The notes beneath the pieces were generated by a model. That model saw only the letters and a program-made list of their open reading frames with translations. It was not told the DNA's origin and did not search any database. A stretch of DNA of 64,000 nucleotides from positions 22,829 to 86,828 of the forward strand of contig JAUNWI010000010.1 of the NCBI GenBank assembly GCA_030540395.1. Reading direction: 5' to 3'. The stretch is from Phascolarctobacterium sp. (GTDB lineage: Bacteria > Bacillota > Negativicutes > Acidaminococcales > Acidaminococcaceae). The position numbers were made by a program, and so were the translations under genes. Shown piece by piece: positions 8,617-17,243 of the stretch. Each line of letters begins with the position of its first letter. The stretch's first letter is position 1.

Positions 8617-9915
8617 TTACGGCTTGCGTCTGCCCTTGTCTTCACCGTGACCGGAGGGATGGTAATACTTGGTGCCGAGGAGCTCATCGGGCAGATATTG
8701 CTGCTGCACCCAACCACCGGGATAATCGTGAGGATATTTATAGGTCAGGCCATGGCCAAGGGCCTTGGCGCCGGGATAGTGGGCGTCACGCAAATGCTTG
8801 GGCACGCTGCCGCAATTGCGACTGCGCACGTCCTGACGTGCGCTGGCAATGCCCATGTAGGCAGCGTTGCTCTTGGGAGCGTTAGCGATGTAGCACACTG
8901 CTTCAGCGAGGGGTATTTGCGCTTCGGGCCAGCCGACGAAGTCGGCGGCCTGGGCCGCCGCATTAGCGACCACGAGGGCTTGTGGGTCCGCCAGACCCAC
9001 ATCCTCGGCGGCGCAGATAACGATGCGGCGGGCAATAAAGCGCAAGTCCTCGCCGCCCTCGATCATGCGCGCCAAGTAATGCAGCGCCGCGTCCGCGTCG
9101 CTGCCCCGCATGCTCTTAATAAAGGCGCTGATAATATCATAATGTTGGTCGCCCTTCTTGTCGTAGCGCTGCATAGCTGTACCAATGACGCTCTGCAGCA
9201 CCTCCGGCGTAAGTACACGCTCACCCTCCCCTGCCGCAGGCAACATGAACTCAGCCTGCTCCAGGATGTTCAGGGCGCCGCGGGCGTCGCCCGCGGCGAA
9301 GTCAGCGATAATCCGCAGCGCCTCCGGCTCTGCGGTGAAGCTACCCCCAAAGCCTCGCTCGCTGTCAGCGATAGCTCGCTGCAAAATCTGCACCAAATGC
9401 GCAGGCTGCAGCTTTTCTAAGCGCACCACCTTCATGCGGGAAAGCAGCGGCGAATTGATTTCGAAGAAGGGATTTTCCGTAGTGGCACCAATTAGAACTA
9501 TAGTTCCGTTTTCTACATAAGGCAACAGTACATCCTGCTGTGCTTTATTAAAGCGATGAATCTCGTCGATGAACACAATGGTGCGACCCATGCCACGGCG
9601 CTGCTCCTCTTGCGCCTTGGCGATGAGCTTGCGCAGCTCCGGCACGCCGCTGGACACGGCGTTAATGGAGACGAATTGATCGCCGGTCACGTGGGCAATG
9701 ACTTGCGCCAGCGTGGTCTTGCCCGTGCCCGGCGGTCCGTAAAAGAGCACCGACTGCAGCATATCACGCTCAATCATCCGCCGCAAAGGGCTCCCCTTGC
9801 CCACGGCCTTCTCCTGACCCACAAAATCGCTCAATTTCTCAGGCCGCATGCGGTCCGCAAGCGGCTTCGTCTGTCTTTGTTCACTTGCGAATAGATTGCC
9901 AAATAAACTTTCCAT
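8617..9915 (-). CDS. rarA: Replication-associated recombination protein A (AAA+ ATPase)
   Basis: A 432-residue RarA/MgsA (YcaJ) ATPase that acts at stalled replication forks. The N-terminus has RMRPEKLSDFVGQE, Walker A GPPGTGKTTLAQVIA (about residue 55), Walker B TIVFIDEIHRFNKAQQD and sensor 1 IVLIGATTENP. The C-terminal tetramerisation half carries KSMRGSDADAALHYLARMIE and, at the end, YKYPHDYPGGWVQQQYLPD, a signature of the family. The ATG at 9915 has a GAGG RBS. It lies downstream of 6S RNA and aspS on the same strand, an arrangement I recall from other Firmicutes. Confidence 0.95.
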   Translation of the reverse strand: MESLFGNLFASEQRQTKPLADRMRPEKLSDFVGQEKAVGKGSPLRRMIERDMLQSVLFYGPPGTGKTTLAQVIAHVTGDQFVSINAVSSGVPELRKLIAKAQEEQRRGMGRTIVFIDEIHRFNKAQQDVLLPYVENGTIVLIGATTENPFFEINSPLLSRMKVVRLEKLQPAHLVQILQRAIADSERGFGGSFTAEPEALRIIADFAAGDARGALNILEQAEFMLPAAGEGERVLTPEVLQSVIGTAMQRYDKKGDQHYDIISAFIKSMRGSDADAALHYLARMIEGGEDLRFIARRIVICAAEDVGLADPQALVVANAAAQAADFVGWPEAQIPLAEAVCYIANAPKSNAAYMGIASARQDVRSRNCGSVPKHLRDAHYPGAKALGHGLTYKYPHDYPGGWVQQQYLPDELLGTKYYHPSGHGEDKGRRKP

Positions 9916-9954
9916 TTATATATCCTCAATAATTTATCAACAATAAAGTTTTGG

Positions 9955-10042
9955 CGAAACCCCTCTCAGTCATCCGCATTTACTAAACTATGCAATATCA
10001 GTTACTGCGCGGAATGACAGCTCCCCCCTAGGGGAGCCTCTC
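9955..10042. repeat. Dispersed palindromic repeat, copy B
   Basis: CCCCTCTCAGTCATCCGCAT near the left end and GACAGCTCCCCCCTAGGGG at the right recur almost unchanged at 49909-49995 (copy F), with a variable middle. The element lies in the gap between rarA and the 6S RNA gene. Confidence 0.75.
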
Positions 10043-10062
10043 CAAAAACTTTTACTTACAAG

Positions 10063-10251
10063 ATAAAACCCCACAATGCCGTCCTAACGCCCCATGTTTT
10101 GAACCTGCATGTGCAGGTGGGTGCCTTCTCTCCAATCGCAAAAGTCCACTCAAAGGAGGCTGGTTTTTAAAAGGAGAAGTATCAGGCTCCCTAGGTTAGA
10201 GTGTTGGCTCAAAACCTGTGGAGCAACGTAACGAACATCGCAGGGATTTTT
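10063..10251 (-). ncRNA. ssrS: 6S RNA
   Basis: Reading the minus strand, the 5' part CCCTGCGATGTTCG and the 3' part TTAGGACGGCATTGTGGGG follow the order of conserved 6S blocks (compare GAGATGTTCG and GGCGGCAT in the E. coli RNA). The ends pair as AAAATCCC-(U)-GCGATG with CATTGTGGGGTTTT, giving the closing stem. An internal stem, CACCTGCACATGCAGGTTC, sits where the E. coli RNA has its CACCTTGAACC arm. Length is about 189 bases. 6S RNA imitates an open promoter and holds housekeeping RNA polymerase in stationary phase. A -10-like CATAAT lies just before the 5' end. The position between aspS and rarA supports the call. Ends are approximate. Confidence 0.82.
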
Positions 10252-10344
10252 ACAATTATGTACGTGGCTAAGCTTAGAAAAAGTCAGCCTTTGTCGTCTT
10301 CTTCCGACATACATATAATACCAAAAAGCTGTATTTTTTTCAAG

Positions 10345-10382
10345 TAAAAAATCCCCGCTCAGCAAAATTGCTAAACGGGGAT
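10345..10382 (-). terminator. Intrinsic terminator of the aspS operon
   Basis: On the minus strand the stem ATCCCCG/CGGGGAT (with inner AGCAA/TTGCT pairing) is followed by TTTTTT. It would stop the long transcript ending in aspS before the 6S gene. Confidence 0.88.
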
Positions 10383-10397
10383 CATCACAAAGCCCTA

Positions 10398-10498
10398 AAA
10401 TCGTTCAGAAGGTATTAGATGCGAGGCGCACCGACGACGGCGTACTAGAGGTACGTCTAGGAGGTGCAACGAAGCAGATGACGCCTTATGGACGATTT
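10398..10498. repeat. Imperfect 101-bp palindrome between aspS and its terminator
   Basis: The two ends read AAATCGTTCAGAAGG and CCTTATGGACGATTT, and the centre reads GTACTAGAGGTAC; the two halves are imperfect inverted copies. It would form one long hairpin in RNA. No second copy was seen in this window. Its role is unknown. Confidence 0.7.
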
Positions 10499-10500
10499 GC

Positions 10501-12288
10501 TTATTTCTCTTTCTTCATCAGAAGAGATGTCTTAATATGCAATTCGCGCAGTTGCTTGTCGTCAACATCGTTCGGAGCTTGAGTCATCAGGTCAGATGCG
10601 CTTTGAGTTTTCGGGAAGGCGATTACGTCGCGGATGGAATCGCGTTGAGCCATGATCATGATCAAGCGGTCCAGACCGAAGGCCAGGCCACCATGAGGAG
10701 GAGCACCATATTCGAAGGCGTTCATCATGAAGCCAAACTTTTCTTGTGCTTCCTCGTCGGTCAGGCCGATAGCCTTGAAGATAGCCTTTTGCACTTCACG
10801 GCGATGGATACGAATGGAGCCGCCACCGATTTCAGTGCCGTTAAGTACCATATCATAAGCCTTAGCATATACCTTGCCGGGATCGGTTTCCAGAAGCGGC
10901 AGGTCTTCGTCACGAGGAGAGGTGAACGGATGGTGCATAGCCACATAACGCTTTTCTTCCTCGTCGTATTCGAACATGGGGAAATCAACAACCCAGGTGA
11001 AGGCCAGCTCGTTGGGGTCAATCAGGTTCAGGCGTTTAGCCATTTCAATACGCAGTGCGCCCAAAGCAGCAGCTACTACGGAGGGTTTATCTGCTACGAA
11101 GAACAGCAAATCGCCGGGCTCTGCCTTAGCAGTTGCCAGGATACCGTCCATTTGCTCTTTGGTGAAGAATTTAGCGATAGGAGATTTAATGGTGCCATCT
11201 GCCAAGTATTGGATATAAGCCAGACCCTTAGCGCCATAAATAGCAACAAAGTCCTTCAGATGGTCAGCCTCACGGCGAGGAATATTAGCATAGCCCTTAA
11301 CGTTGATAGCCTTAACTTGGCCGCCGTTTTCGATTACAGAACGGAATACGGTAAAGTCGGCATCCTTAACAGCATCAGCCATGTTAACCAGCTCCATGCC
11401 AAAGCGCAGGTCCGGTTTGTCGCTGCCATAGCGGTCCATAGCGTCATCCCAAGTCAAGCGTTGGAAGGGAATCTTGATTTCCTTGCCCAGTGCACCCTTG
11501 AAGATGTGGTAAATCAGGCCTTCCATGAGCTCCAGAATTTCATCCACATCCATGAAGGACATTTCCATATCCAGCTGGGTGAATTCAGGTTGACGGTCAG
11601 CACGCAGGTCCTCATCGCGGAAGCAGCGAGCGATTTGGAAATAACGCTCCATACCAGCAACCATCAACAGCTGCTTAAAGATTTGCGGGGATTGGGGCAG
11701 TGCATAGAATTTGCCGGGGTTTACACGGCTGGGAACCAAATAGTCGCGAGCACCCTCAGGAGTGGATTTGCACAGCATGGGGGTTTCGATTTCCAGGAAA
11801 CGATGCTCATCCAAATAGTCGCGCATCAGCTTAGCAACCTTATGACGCAGAATCAGGTTGCGTTGCATTTCCGGACGGCGCAGGTCCAGATAACGGAACT
11901 TCAGACGCAGATTTTCATCGGTATCGATGTCATCTTTAATATAGAACGGAGGGGTTTTAGCCTTGTTCAGTACTTCGATTTCGCTAGCCAGTACTTCGAT
12001 GGTACCGGTGGCAATATTTTCGTTAATGGTATCGGCATCGCGCAGGCGTACCTTGCCCTCTACCTTGATTACATATTCGTTACGAATATCTTCGGCAGTT
12101 TTGAAGCTGGTACCAGCGGATTCCGGATCGGCTACAACTTGCACAATACCGCTACGGTCGCGCAAATCGATAAAAATCAGTCCGCCGTGGTCACGACGCT
12201 TGGAAACCCAACCGCACAGAATGACCTTCTCACCGGCTTGGTCTTTGCCCAGCTCACCACAATGATGGCTGCGTTTTTCATTAATCAT
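10501..12288 (-). CDS. aspS: Aspartyl-tRNA synthetase
   Basis: A full-length bacterial AspRS (595 residues): N-terminal OB-fold anticodon-binding domain with GWVSKRRDHGGLIFIDLRD, class II motif 2 ARCFRDEDLRADRQPEFTQL (about residue 217), the GAD insertion in the middle, and motif 3 GLAFGLDRLIMIM near the end. It charges tRNA-Asp. The start at 12288 has AGAGGTG upstream. It follows hisS by 23 bases, the usual hisS-aspS pair of Firmicutes, and is the last gene of a long minus-strand run ending at the terminator near 10345. Whether it is discriminating or also charges tRNA-Asn was not determined. Confidence 0.97.
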   Translation of the reverse strand: MINEKRSHHCGELGKDQAGEKVILCGWVSKRRDHGGLIFIDLRDRSGIVQVVADPESAGTSFKTAEDIRNEYVIKVEGKVRLRDADTINENIATGTIEVLASEIEVLNKAKTPPFYIKDDIDTDENLRLKFRYLDLRRPEMQRNLILRHKVAKLMRDYLDEHRFLEIETPMLCKSTPEGARDYLVPSRVNPGKFYALPQSPQIFKQLLMVAGMERYFQIARCFRDEDLRADRQPEFTQLDMEMSFMDVDEILELMEGLIYHIFKGALGKEIKIPFQRLTWDDAMDRYGSDKPDLRFGMELVNMADAVKDADFTVFRSVIENGGQVKAINVKGYANIPRREADHLKDFVAIYGAKGLAYIQYLADGTIKSPIAKFFTKEQMDGILATAKAEPGDLLFFVADKPSVVAAALGALRIEMAKRLNLIDPNELAFTWVVDFPMFEYDEEEKRYVAMHHPFTSPRDEDLPLLETDPGKVYAKAYDMVLNGTEIGGGSIRIHRREVQKAIFKAIGLTDEEAQEKFGFMMNAFEYGAPPHGGLAFGLDRLIMIMAQRDSIRDVIAFPKTQSASDLMTQAPNDVDDKQLRELHIKTSLLMKKEK

Positions 12289-12311
12289 GTTTTAGCACCT
12301 CTACTTATGAA

Positions 12312-13574
12312 TTATAAAGTATTGAAAAAATTGATTATATCATCAATAGCGATTTCCTGTTGCTCGCTGGTAGCCATGTTGCGCACGGTTACAGCATTAC
12401 GGGCAAGCTCGTCCTCGCCAAATATTAACACTTGCTTTGCCTGGAATTTGTTGGCCTGCTTCATTTGGGCCTTCATGCTGCGGCCAAAGAAGTCGTATTC
12501 CACTTTAAAGCCTGCTCTGCGCAGCTCAATGCCAGTTTTAAAGGCCACAGTGAAGTTTTCCTTTTTGGGGCACACGATGTAAGCATCGATGGTTTCATCA
12601 AAGGCGGGCAGCAAGCCTTGACTTTCCAAGGCCAGCAGCACACGCTCCATACCCATGGCAAAGCCAATGCCGGGACGTGCTTCACTGCCGCTGATTTCCT
12701 GTACCAAACCATCGTAGCGACCACCACCGCACACAGCGCTTTGGGCGCCCAAGGGTGCGTATTGGATTTCAAAGGCGGTCTTGGTGTAATAATCAAGGCC
12801 ACGAACCAAATTGTGGTCCACTTCAAAGTCCACACCGGCTGCGGTCAAGAGCTCCTTGACGCCTTCAAAATGGGCCTTGCACTCATCGCACAAGCATTCC
12901 TCAAGGCTGGGAGCGCCTACGCCAAGCTCTTGGCAGTGCGGATTTTTGCAGTCAAGTAAACGTAAGGGGTTGCGGTCAAAGCGACCTTGGCAGTCCTTGC
13001 AGAGCTCATCAAAGCGAGGCTTGAAGAAGGTCTGCAGCTTTTCTCTGTGTTGGGGGCGGCAGTTAGGACAGCCTACGGAGTTAATCTTGAGCTTCAAATC
13101 CTTCAGGCCCAGCTCCTTGAGCACCTGCACTGCCAAAAGAATGATTTCGGCATCCACATTGGGCCCGGGCACACCCAGTGCCTCCACGCCGAATTGGTGA
13201 AATTCACGCAGACGACCTGCTTGGGGTCTGTCATAGCGGAACATGGAGCCAATATAGAAAAATTTGGTTGCTAAGGTATCTTCCTTGCTCAGCTTGTGCT
13301 CTACATAAGCACGCACTGCAGAAGCAGTGTTTTCCGGGCGCAGGGTGATGCTGCGGTTGCCGCGGTCGGTAAAGGTGTACATTTCCTTTTCTACTACGTC
13401 GGTAGTATCACCAATGCCGCGCTGAAACAGCTCTGTATGTTCAAACACAGGGGTTCTAATTTCTTTGTAGCCATATTGGGCACAGATTTTACGCACGGTT
13501 GCTTCCAGGTAACGCCATGCGTTCACGTCAGAAGGCATGATGTCCTTCGTACCTCTGGGTGCTGTAGTCAGCAT
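12312..13574 (-). CDS. hisS: Histidyl-tRNA synthetase
   Basis: A 420-residue class II synthetase. Motif 1 region APRGTKDIMPSDVNAW is at the start, motif 2 FRYDRPQAGRLREFHQFGVE near residue 113, the histidine-specific LVRGLDYYTKTAFE near 257, and the anticodon-binding domain at the C-terminus. A CxxC-containing stretch (SVGCPNC, LCKDC, LCDEC) in the middle resembles a small metal-binding insertion seen in several Firmicute HisRS. The ATG has an AAGGAGG RBS. It begins 18 bases after hemZ, which leaves no room for a T-box leader. Confidence 0.96.
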   Translation of the reverse strand: MLTTAPRGTKDIMPSDVNAWRYLEATVRKICAQYGYKEIRTPVFEHTELFQRGIGDTTDVVEKEMYTFTDRGNRSITLRPENTASAVRAYVEHKLSKEDTLATKFFYIGSMFRYDRPQAGRLREFHQFGVEALGVPGPNVDAEIILLAVQVLKELGLKDLKLKINSVGCPNCRPQHREKLQTFFKPRFDELCKDCQGRFDRNPLRLLDCKNPHCQELGVGAPSLEECLCDECKAHFEGVKELLTAAGVDFEVDHNLVRGLDYYTKTAFEIQYAPLGAQSAVCGGGRYDGLVQEISGSEARPGIGFAMGMERVLLALESQGLLPAFDETIDAYIVCPKKENFTVAFKTGIELRRAGFKVEYDFFGRSMKAQMKQANKFQAKQVLIFGEDELARNAVTVRNMATSEQQEIAIDDIINFFNTL

Positions 13575-13592
13575 TCCATTTCCTCCTTTATC

Positions 13593-15044
13593 TTATCTAA
13601 ATAATTCTTCTCTCTTGCGGCAGAACTCATCCAATCCACTAGCATAAACTGCCACATTCTTGGGCATGTTCATGCGGCGCAGATGGTGCCCATCTGCCAG
13701 GGGCAGCTTCGTTGATGAGGAGGGTCCCACGCCGATTACAGGATGGCGCTCCTCCATCATCTGGATATTATAAATGCTTTCAGTCCCCGGCTTAGCATAG
13801 CCAACATTGGCCAAGTGACCGAGCATATAATGCTGTCTGTATAAATAATAGGGTTCAAGACCAACACTGGCGGCCAGCTCCCTTCCCTGCTCCACCAGCT
13901 CCGCCGCTTGTTCAGCAGGCAGCTGAATCTTGGAGCCAAACAAGGCTGCACTGCGCTTCAGCGTCAGTGTATGAATAGTTAAATTCTCCGGAGCCAGCTC
14001 CACTGCCTTCTTGAGACTATAGCTAATTTCCTCGGCATTTTCTCCCGGCAAGCCAATAATCAAATCCACGTTGATAACAGGAATAGTGCTGGCGCGCACT
14101 TCTTCATAGGCACGATAAAAATCGTCCACACTGTGACGTCTGCCAATCAGCTGCAGTGTTTTATCATGAAAGGTTTGGGGATTGACACTAATGCGGTCCA
14201 CTCCCGCCGCCTCCATGGCCGCCAGCTTATTGGAGCTAAAGCAGTCCGGTCGACCTGCCTCCACGGTGAATTCTGCCACCTCAGGAAAGCGCAAATATTT
14301 ACCCACCACCTCAAGCAATCTGGCAAAAGCTTTATCACTGAGACTGGTAGGCGTGCCTCCGCCGATATAAAGGGATTTAATCGACAAACTATGCATACCT
14401 AATAATTGTACCACATTTTGGATATCTTGTTCAATCAAATTTACAAAGTTTTGCTGAGATTCTTCGTCCTGGGGCACAATTCCAGCGGGAAATGAGCAAT
14501 ATGAACAGCGTGAAGGACAATAAGGCACACCAATATAGATGCCTGCGTCACTAAATCTGCTGCTATCAGGCAAAATTCTTTTTTGTTTTACTGCGATATC
14601 GGTAAGCAAAGAGCCCTGATTCCTGGGCAACAAATAAGCCTGCTCCAGATATTCAGGCAGTTTATTAGCACTGTGACCAGCGTCCAAGAGCTTGTGGGCC
14701 AGCTTGCCTGGGCGCACGCCTGTCAAAATGCCCCAGGGCATGGCCGGATACAGTTCTGTGGCATTCTTAAAAACATCCACAACCGCTAGCTTTATACATC
14801 TGGTAATTTCTCCTGAGGACGGTTCTAAACCATTATTTAAATCACATTTTTGAGCACATATCCAAATATGAAGCCCACTATAAAATGTAGCAGTAACCCT
14901 ATGCCCCTCAATTTCGTAAGAAACTCTTAGCAAAGAATGTTGATCATCACTTGCCAGCTCATAGTCAAAGAACGCGGCCATGTCGCACACGGGCCGCGTT
15001 ATATCAAAATCACATAAATTTTGCAAAGAAAAATACATACTCAT
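13593..15044 (-). CDS. hemZ: Oxygen-independent coproporphyrinogen III dehydrogenase-like radical SAM protein
   Basis: A 483-residue radical SAM protein with the CX3CX2C cluster motif in YIGVPYCPSRCSYCSF (about residue 170) and the HemN-like LYIGGGTPTSL that follows. A separate N-terminal domain of about 160 residues is typical of HemZ rather than HemN/HemW. HemZ-type proteins are credited with anaerobic oxidation of coproporphyrinogen III, though the haem role is unproven in many anaerobes. The start overlaps the end of the upstream permease gene by four bases, and hisS follows closely. No other haem genes are present here. Confidence 0.9.
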   Translation of the reverse strand: MSMYFSLQNLCDFDITRPVCDMAAFFDYELASDDQHSLLRVSYEIEGHRVTATFYSGLHIWICAQKCDLNNGLEPSSGEITRCIKLAVVDVFKNATELYPAMPWGILTGVRPGKLAHKLLDAGHSANKLPEYLEQAYLLPRNQGSLLTDIAVKQKRILPDSSRFSDAGIYIGVPYCPSRCSYCSFPAGIVPQDEESQQNFVNLIEQDIQNVVQLLGMHSLSIKSLYIGGGTPTSLSDKAFARLLEVVGKYLRFPEVAEFTVEAGRPDCFSSNKLAAMEAAGVDRISVNPQTFHDKTLQLIGRRHSVDDFYRAYEEVRASTIPVINVDLIIGLPGENAEEISYSLKKAVELAPENLTIHTLTLKRSAALFGSKIQLPAEQAAELVEQGRELAASVGLEPYYLYRQHYMLGHLANVGYAKPGTESIYNIQMMEERHPVIGVGPSSSTKLPLADGHHLRRMNMPKNVAVYASGLDEFCRKREELFR

Positions 15045-16120
15045 GAATTAACACCCTGCTCTTCCTCCGCATGCCACAGCTCTTTATAAAGCACGCGATA
15101 AATAGCAGCCACGGGCACAGCAAAAACCATACCCAAAATACCAAAGAGCTTGGCGCCAATCAAAAGGCTGCCAATAACCAGCACCGGGTGCAAATCCAGA
15201 CGCTGGCCCATAATCTTGGGCATGAGGAAATTAGCATCCAATTGGTAGTACACTGCGTAAAAAATAGCCACATGCAGCGCCGCCTCGGGACTTTGGCCAT
15301 AGGCAATAAAGATGGCCGGCACCGCACCCATAATAGGTCCCACCACGGGCACAGTCTCCGCCAAAATAGCCCAAAAGCCCAGCACCAAGGGAAAGTCAAT
15401 GCCTAAAAAGGCAGTGCCCAAGGTAATTACAAAGCCGGAAATCAGGCTCAGCTTCACAAGGCCACGCACATAGGAGCTCAAGGTGCGACCAATATCGTCC
15501 ACAACCTGAGCCACTCTATCCTGCACATCATAATTAAACAGATTGATGAACATGCTGCGCAGGTCACGCCAGTCCTTGAGGAAATAAAAGGCTAGAAAGG
15601 GAACAATAATAAGACCAATCAAATTGGAAACTATTTCCAAGCTGCTCCGCAACAAATTGCGCAAAATACTGCTTACTAGGCCCATGGCCCAGTTAATCAT
15701 GCCGTCCGTCAGCATTTCAAAGCTGGAGGGCAGCATGGGAATCTTGCTGGGGTCCTGCAGCATACTATCCAAATCCTGAATATTGGATTTGGCGGCCAAG
15801 GCAGGCAGCTTCACCAGCAGGTCGTTCATTTGCCCAAAAAGAGGCAGAATTATAAAGCCTATGGCGATGCATAGGAAAATCAAAAAGCCGATTAGGGCCA
15901 GTACAATGGCCACAGCACGGGATAATTTGATCATGCCGTGTGCCACGCGCACCTGGGTAATCATATTGACCAATGGATAAAGTCCAAAGGCCAGCCCAAT
16001 AGCCAGCAAAATGGGCAACATAAAACCAGCCAACAGATATAACACATAGGATACAGCTGTTGCTACCACAAGCTTGAACCAAGTGCTGGTTTTAATAGAA
16101 CTCCAATACTCAAATTTCAT
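15041..16120 (-). CDS. AI-2E family permease-like membrane protein
   Basis: A 359-residue integral membrane protein with several hydrophobic spans: YLLAGFMLPILLAIGLAFGL near the N-terminus, IVLALIGFLIFLCIAIGFII, and a C-terminal group including LISGFVITLGTAFLGIDFPL and VPVVGPIMGAVPAIFIAYG. The PVVGPxxGxxPA stretch and overall layout are typical of the AI-2E transporter (PerM/YhhT/UPF0118) family. Members export small molecules or ions and the real substrate here is unknown. It lies between the MBL hydrolase (three-base gap) and hemZ (four-base overlap), so it is co-transcribed with them. Confidence 0.88.
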   Translation of the reverse strand: MKFEYWSSIKTSTWFKLVVATAVSYVLYLLAGFMLPILLAIGLAFGLYPLVNMITQVRVAHGMIKLSRAVAIVLALIGFLIFLCIAIGFIILPLFGQMNDLLVKLPALAAKSNIQDLDSMLQDPSKIPMLPSSFEMLTDGMINWAMGLVSSILRNLLRSSLEIVSNLIGLIIVPFLAFYFLKDWRDLRSMFINLFNYDVQDRVAQVVDDIGRTLSSYVRGLVKLSLISGFVITLGTAFLGIDFPLVLGFWAILAETVPVVGPIMGAVPAIFIAYGQSPEAALHVAIFYAVYYQLDANFLMPKIMGQRLDLHPVLVIGSLLIGAKLFGILGMVFAVPVAAIYRVLYKELWHAEEEQGVNS

Positions 16121-16123
16121 GGA

Positions 16124-16753
16124 TTATTGCAGGAAGGGGTTCCTGCGGCGCTCCCAGCCCACGCTGGTATAAGGACCATGGCCGGGCAGCAAGCCTACAC
16201 CGTCATCCAAAACTAAAAGTTTATTTTTAATGGACTCCAAAATCTGTTTATAGCTGCCACCGGGTAAGTCGGTACGACCAATGGATTCGCAGAAGACAGT
16301 GTCACCTACAAAGGCATATTTGTCTGCCTTGTTATAGTAGCAAACACCACCCTTGGTGTGACCGGGAGTGGCCAAAACTTCAAAATCCATGCCAGCCAGG
16401 TGCAGAATTTGTCCATCCTCAACAATATTTTCAGCGGGAGCACATTCAATAGAACGGCCTACAAAGAAGGACAGATTTACATCCGCCTTTGTAAGGCAAT
16501 CATCGTCACCCTTGCCCACGAAAACAGGGGCACCAGTGGCCTTGCGTACCTCGTTCAAAGCGCCGATATGGTCGCTATGGCCGTGGGTTAACAAAATGCC
16601 AACAACCTTTTCCACCCCGGCCTGCTCCACCATGTCCATAATGGAGTCGCAGTCCGCACCGGGGTCAACGATGACACCCTCTTTTGTCTCTTCATTCACT
16701 GCCACATAGCAGTTGGTGGCCAGCATGCCCACCTCACGTTTATAAATATTCAT
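16124..16753 (-). CDS. Metallo-beta-lactamase-fold hydrolase (glyoxalase II-like)
   Basis: A 209-residue MBL-fold protein with the metal-binding motif LLTHGHSDHIG (HxHxDH, about residue 55), further ligands in ATPGHTKGGV and FVGDTVF, and a closing GHGP. The small size and the loop SIGRTDLPGGS match the stand-alone glyoxalase II-like (YcbL) group, which hydrolyses thioesters. The substrate is not known. The ATG at 16753 has GGAGG upstream. It sits between dtd and the AI-2E-type gene within the long minus-strand operon. Confidence 0.9.
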   Translation of the reverse strand: MNIYKREVGMLATNCYVAVNEETKEGVIVDPGADCDSIMDMVEQAGVEKVVGILLTHGHSDHIGALNEVRKATGAPVFVGKGDDDCLTKADVNLSFFVGRSIECAPAENIVEDGQILHLAGMDFEVLATPGHTKGGVCYYNKADKYAFVGDTVFCESIGRTDLPGGSYKQILESIKNKLLVLDDGVGLLPGHGPYTSVGWERRRNPFLQ

Positions 16754-16793
16754 GAAGTACCTCCTTCAAGATGTTATTATATTTACAATTAGT

Positions 16794-17243
16794 TTACAGC
16801 AGTTTGCTACTATCCAAAAGTATCGTCACCGGACCGTTGTTCACCAGCTCTACCAGCATGTGCGCTCTAAAGACGCCCGTTTCCACGGGCAGTCCCTTGG
16901 CGCGGCAATCAGCCACGAACTGCTCATAATACTCATTCGCAATCTCCGGCTTCGCCGCTTTGTCAAAGCTGGGGCGCTTGCCCTTGCGGCAGTCGCCGCA
17001 AAGGGTGAACTGGCTCACAGCCAAAATGCTGCCGCCAACATCCTGCACCGATAAATTCATCTTGCCTGCTGCATCCTCAAAAATGCGTAGGCCACAAACC
17101 TTGTCCACAATATAGGCCAAATCCTTCTCGGTGTCGCCTTCGGCGACGCCTAAAAGCACCAGCAGGCCTTTTTCTATTTTGCCAGAGCACGCGTCCCCTA
17201 CGGTGACGCTGGCTCTGTCAACTCTTTGCACTACAGCTCTCAT
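16794..17243 (-). CDS. dtd: D-aminoacyl-tRNA deacylase
   Basis: A 149-residue Dtd, which removes D-amino acids (and glycine mischarged on tRNA-Ala) from tRNA. It starts [15 protein letters not shown] and carries the two active-site motifs SQFTLCGD (about residue 77; usually SQFTLYGD) and [11 protein letters not shown] at the C-terminus. The start overlaps the end of rel by four bases, the rel-dtd order found widely in Firmicutes. Confidence 0.96.
   Translation of the reverse strand: MRAVVQRVDRASVTVGDACSGKIEKGLLVLLGVAEGDTEKDLAYIVDKVCGLRIFEDAAGKMNLSVQDVGGSILAVSQFTLCGDCRKGKRPSFDKAAKPEIANEYYEQFVADCRAKGLPVETGVFRAHMLVELVNNGPVTILLDSSKLL

Noticed and set aside
10150..10365. 71-residue minus-strand reading frame
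   Set aside because: It lies across the 6S RNA gene and its upstream region, has no RBS and looks like no known protein.
10537..12582. 681-residue plus-strand frame opposite aspS and hisS
   Set aside because: It is the antisense shadow of aspS/hisS; the synthetase motifs are on the minus strand.
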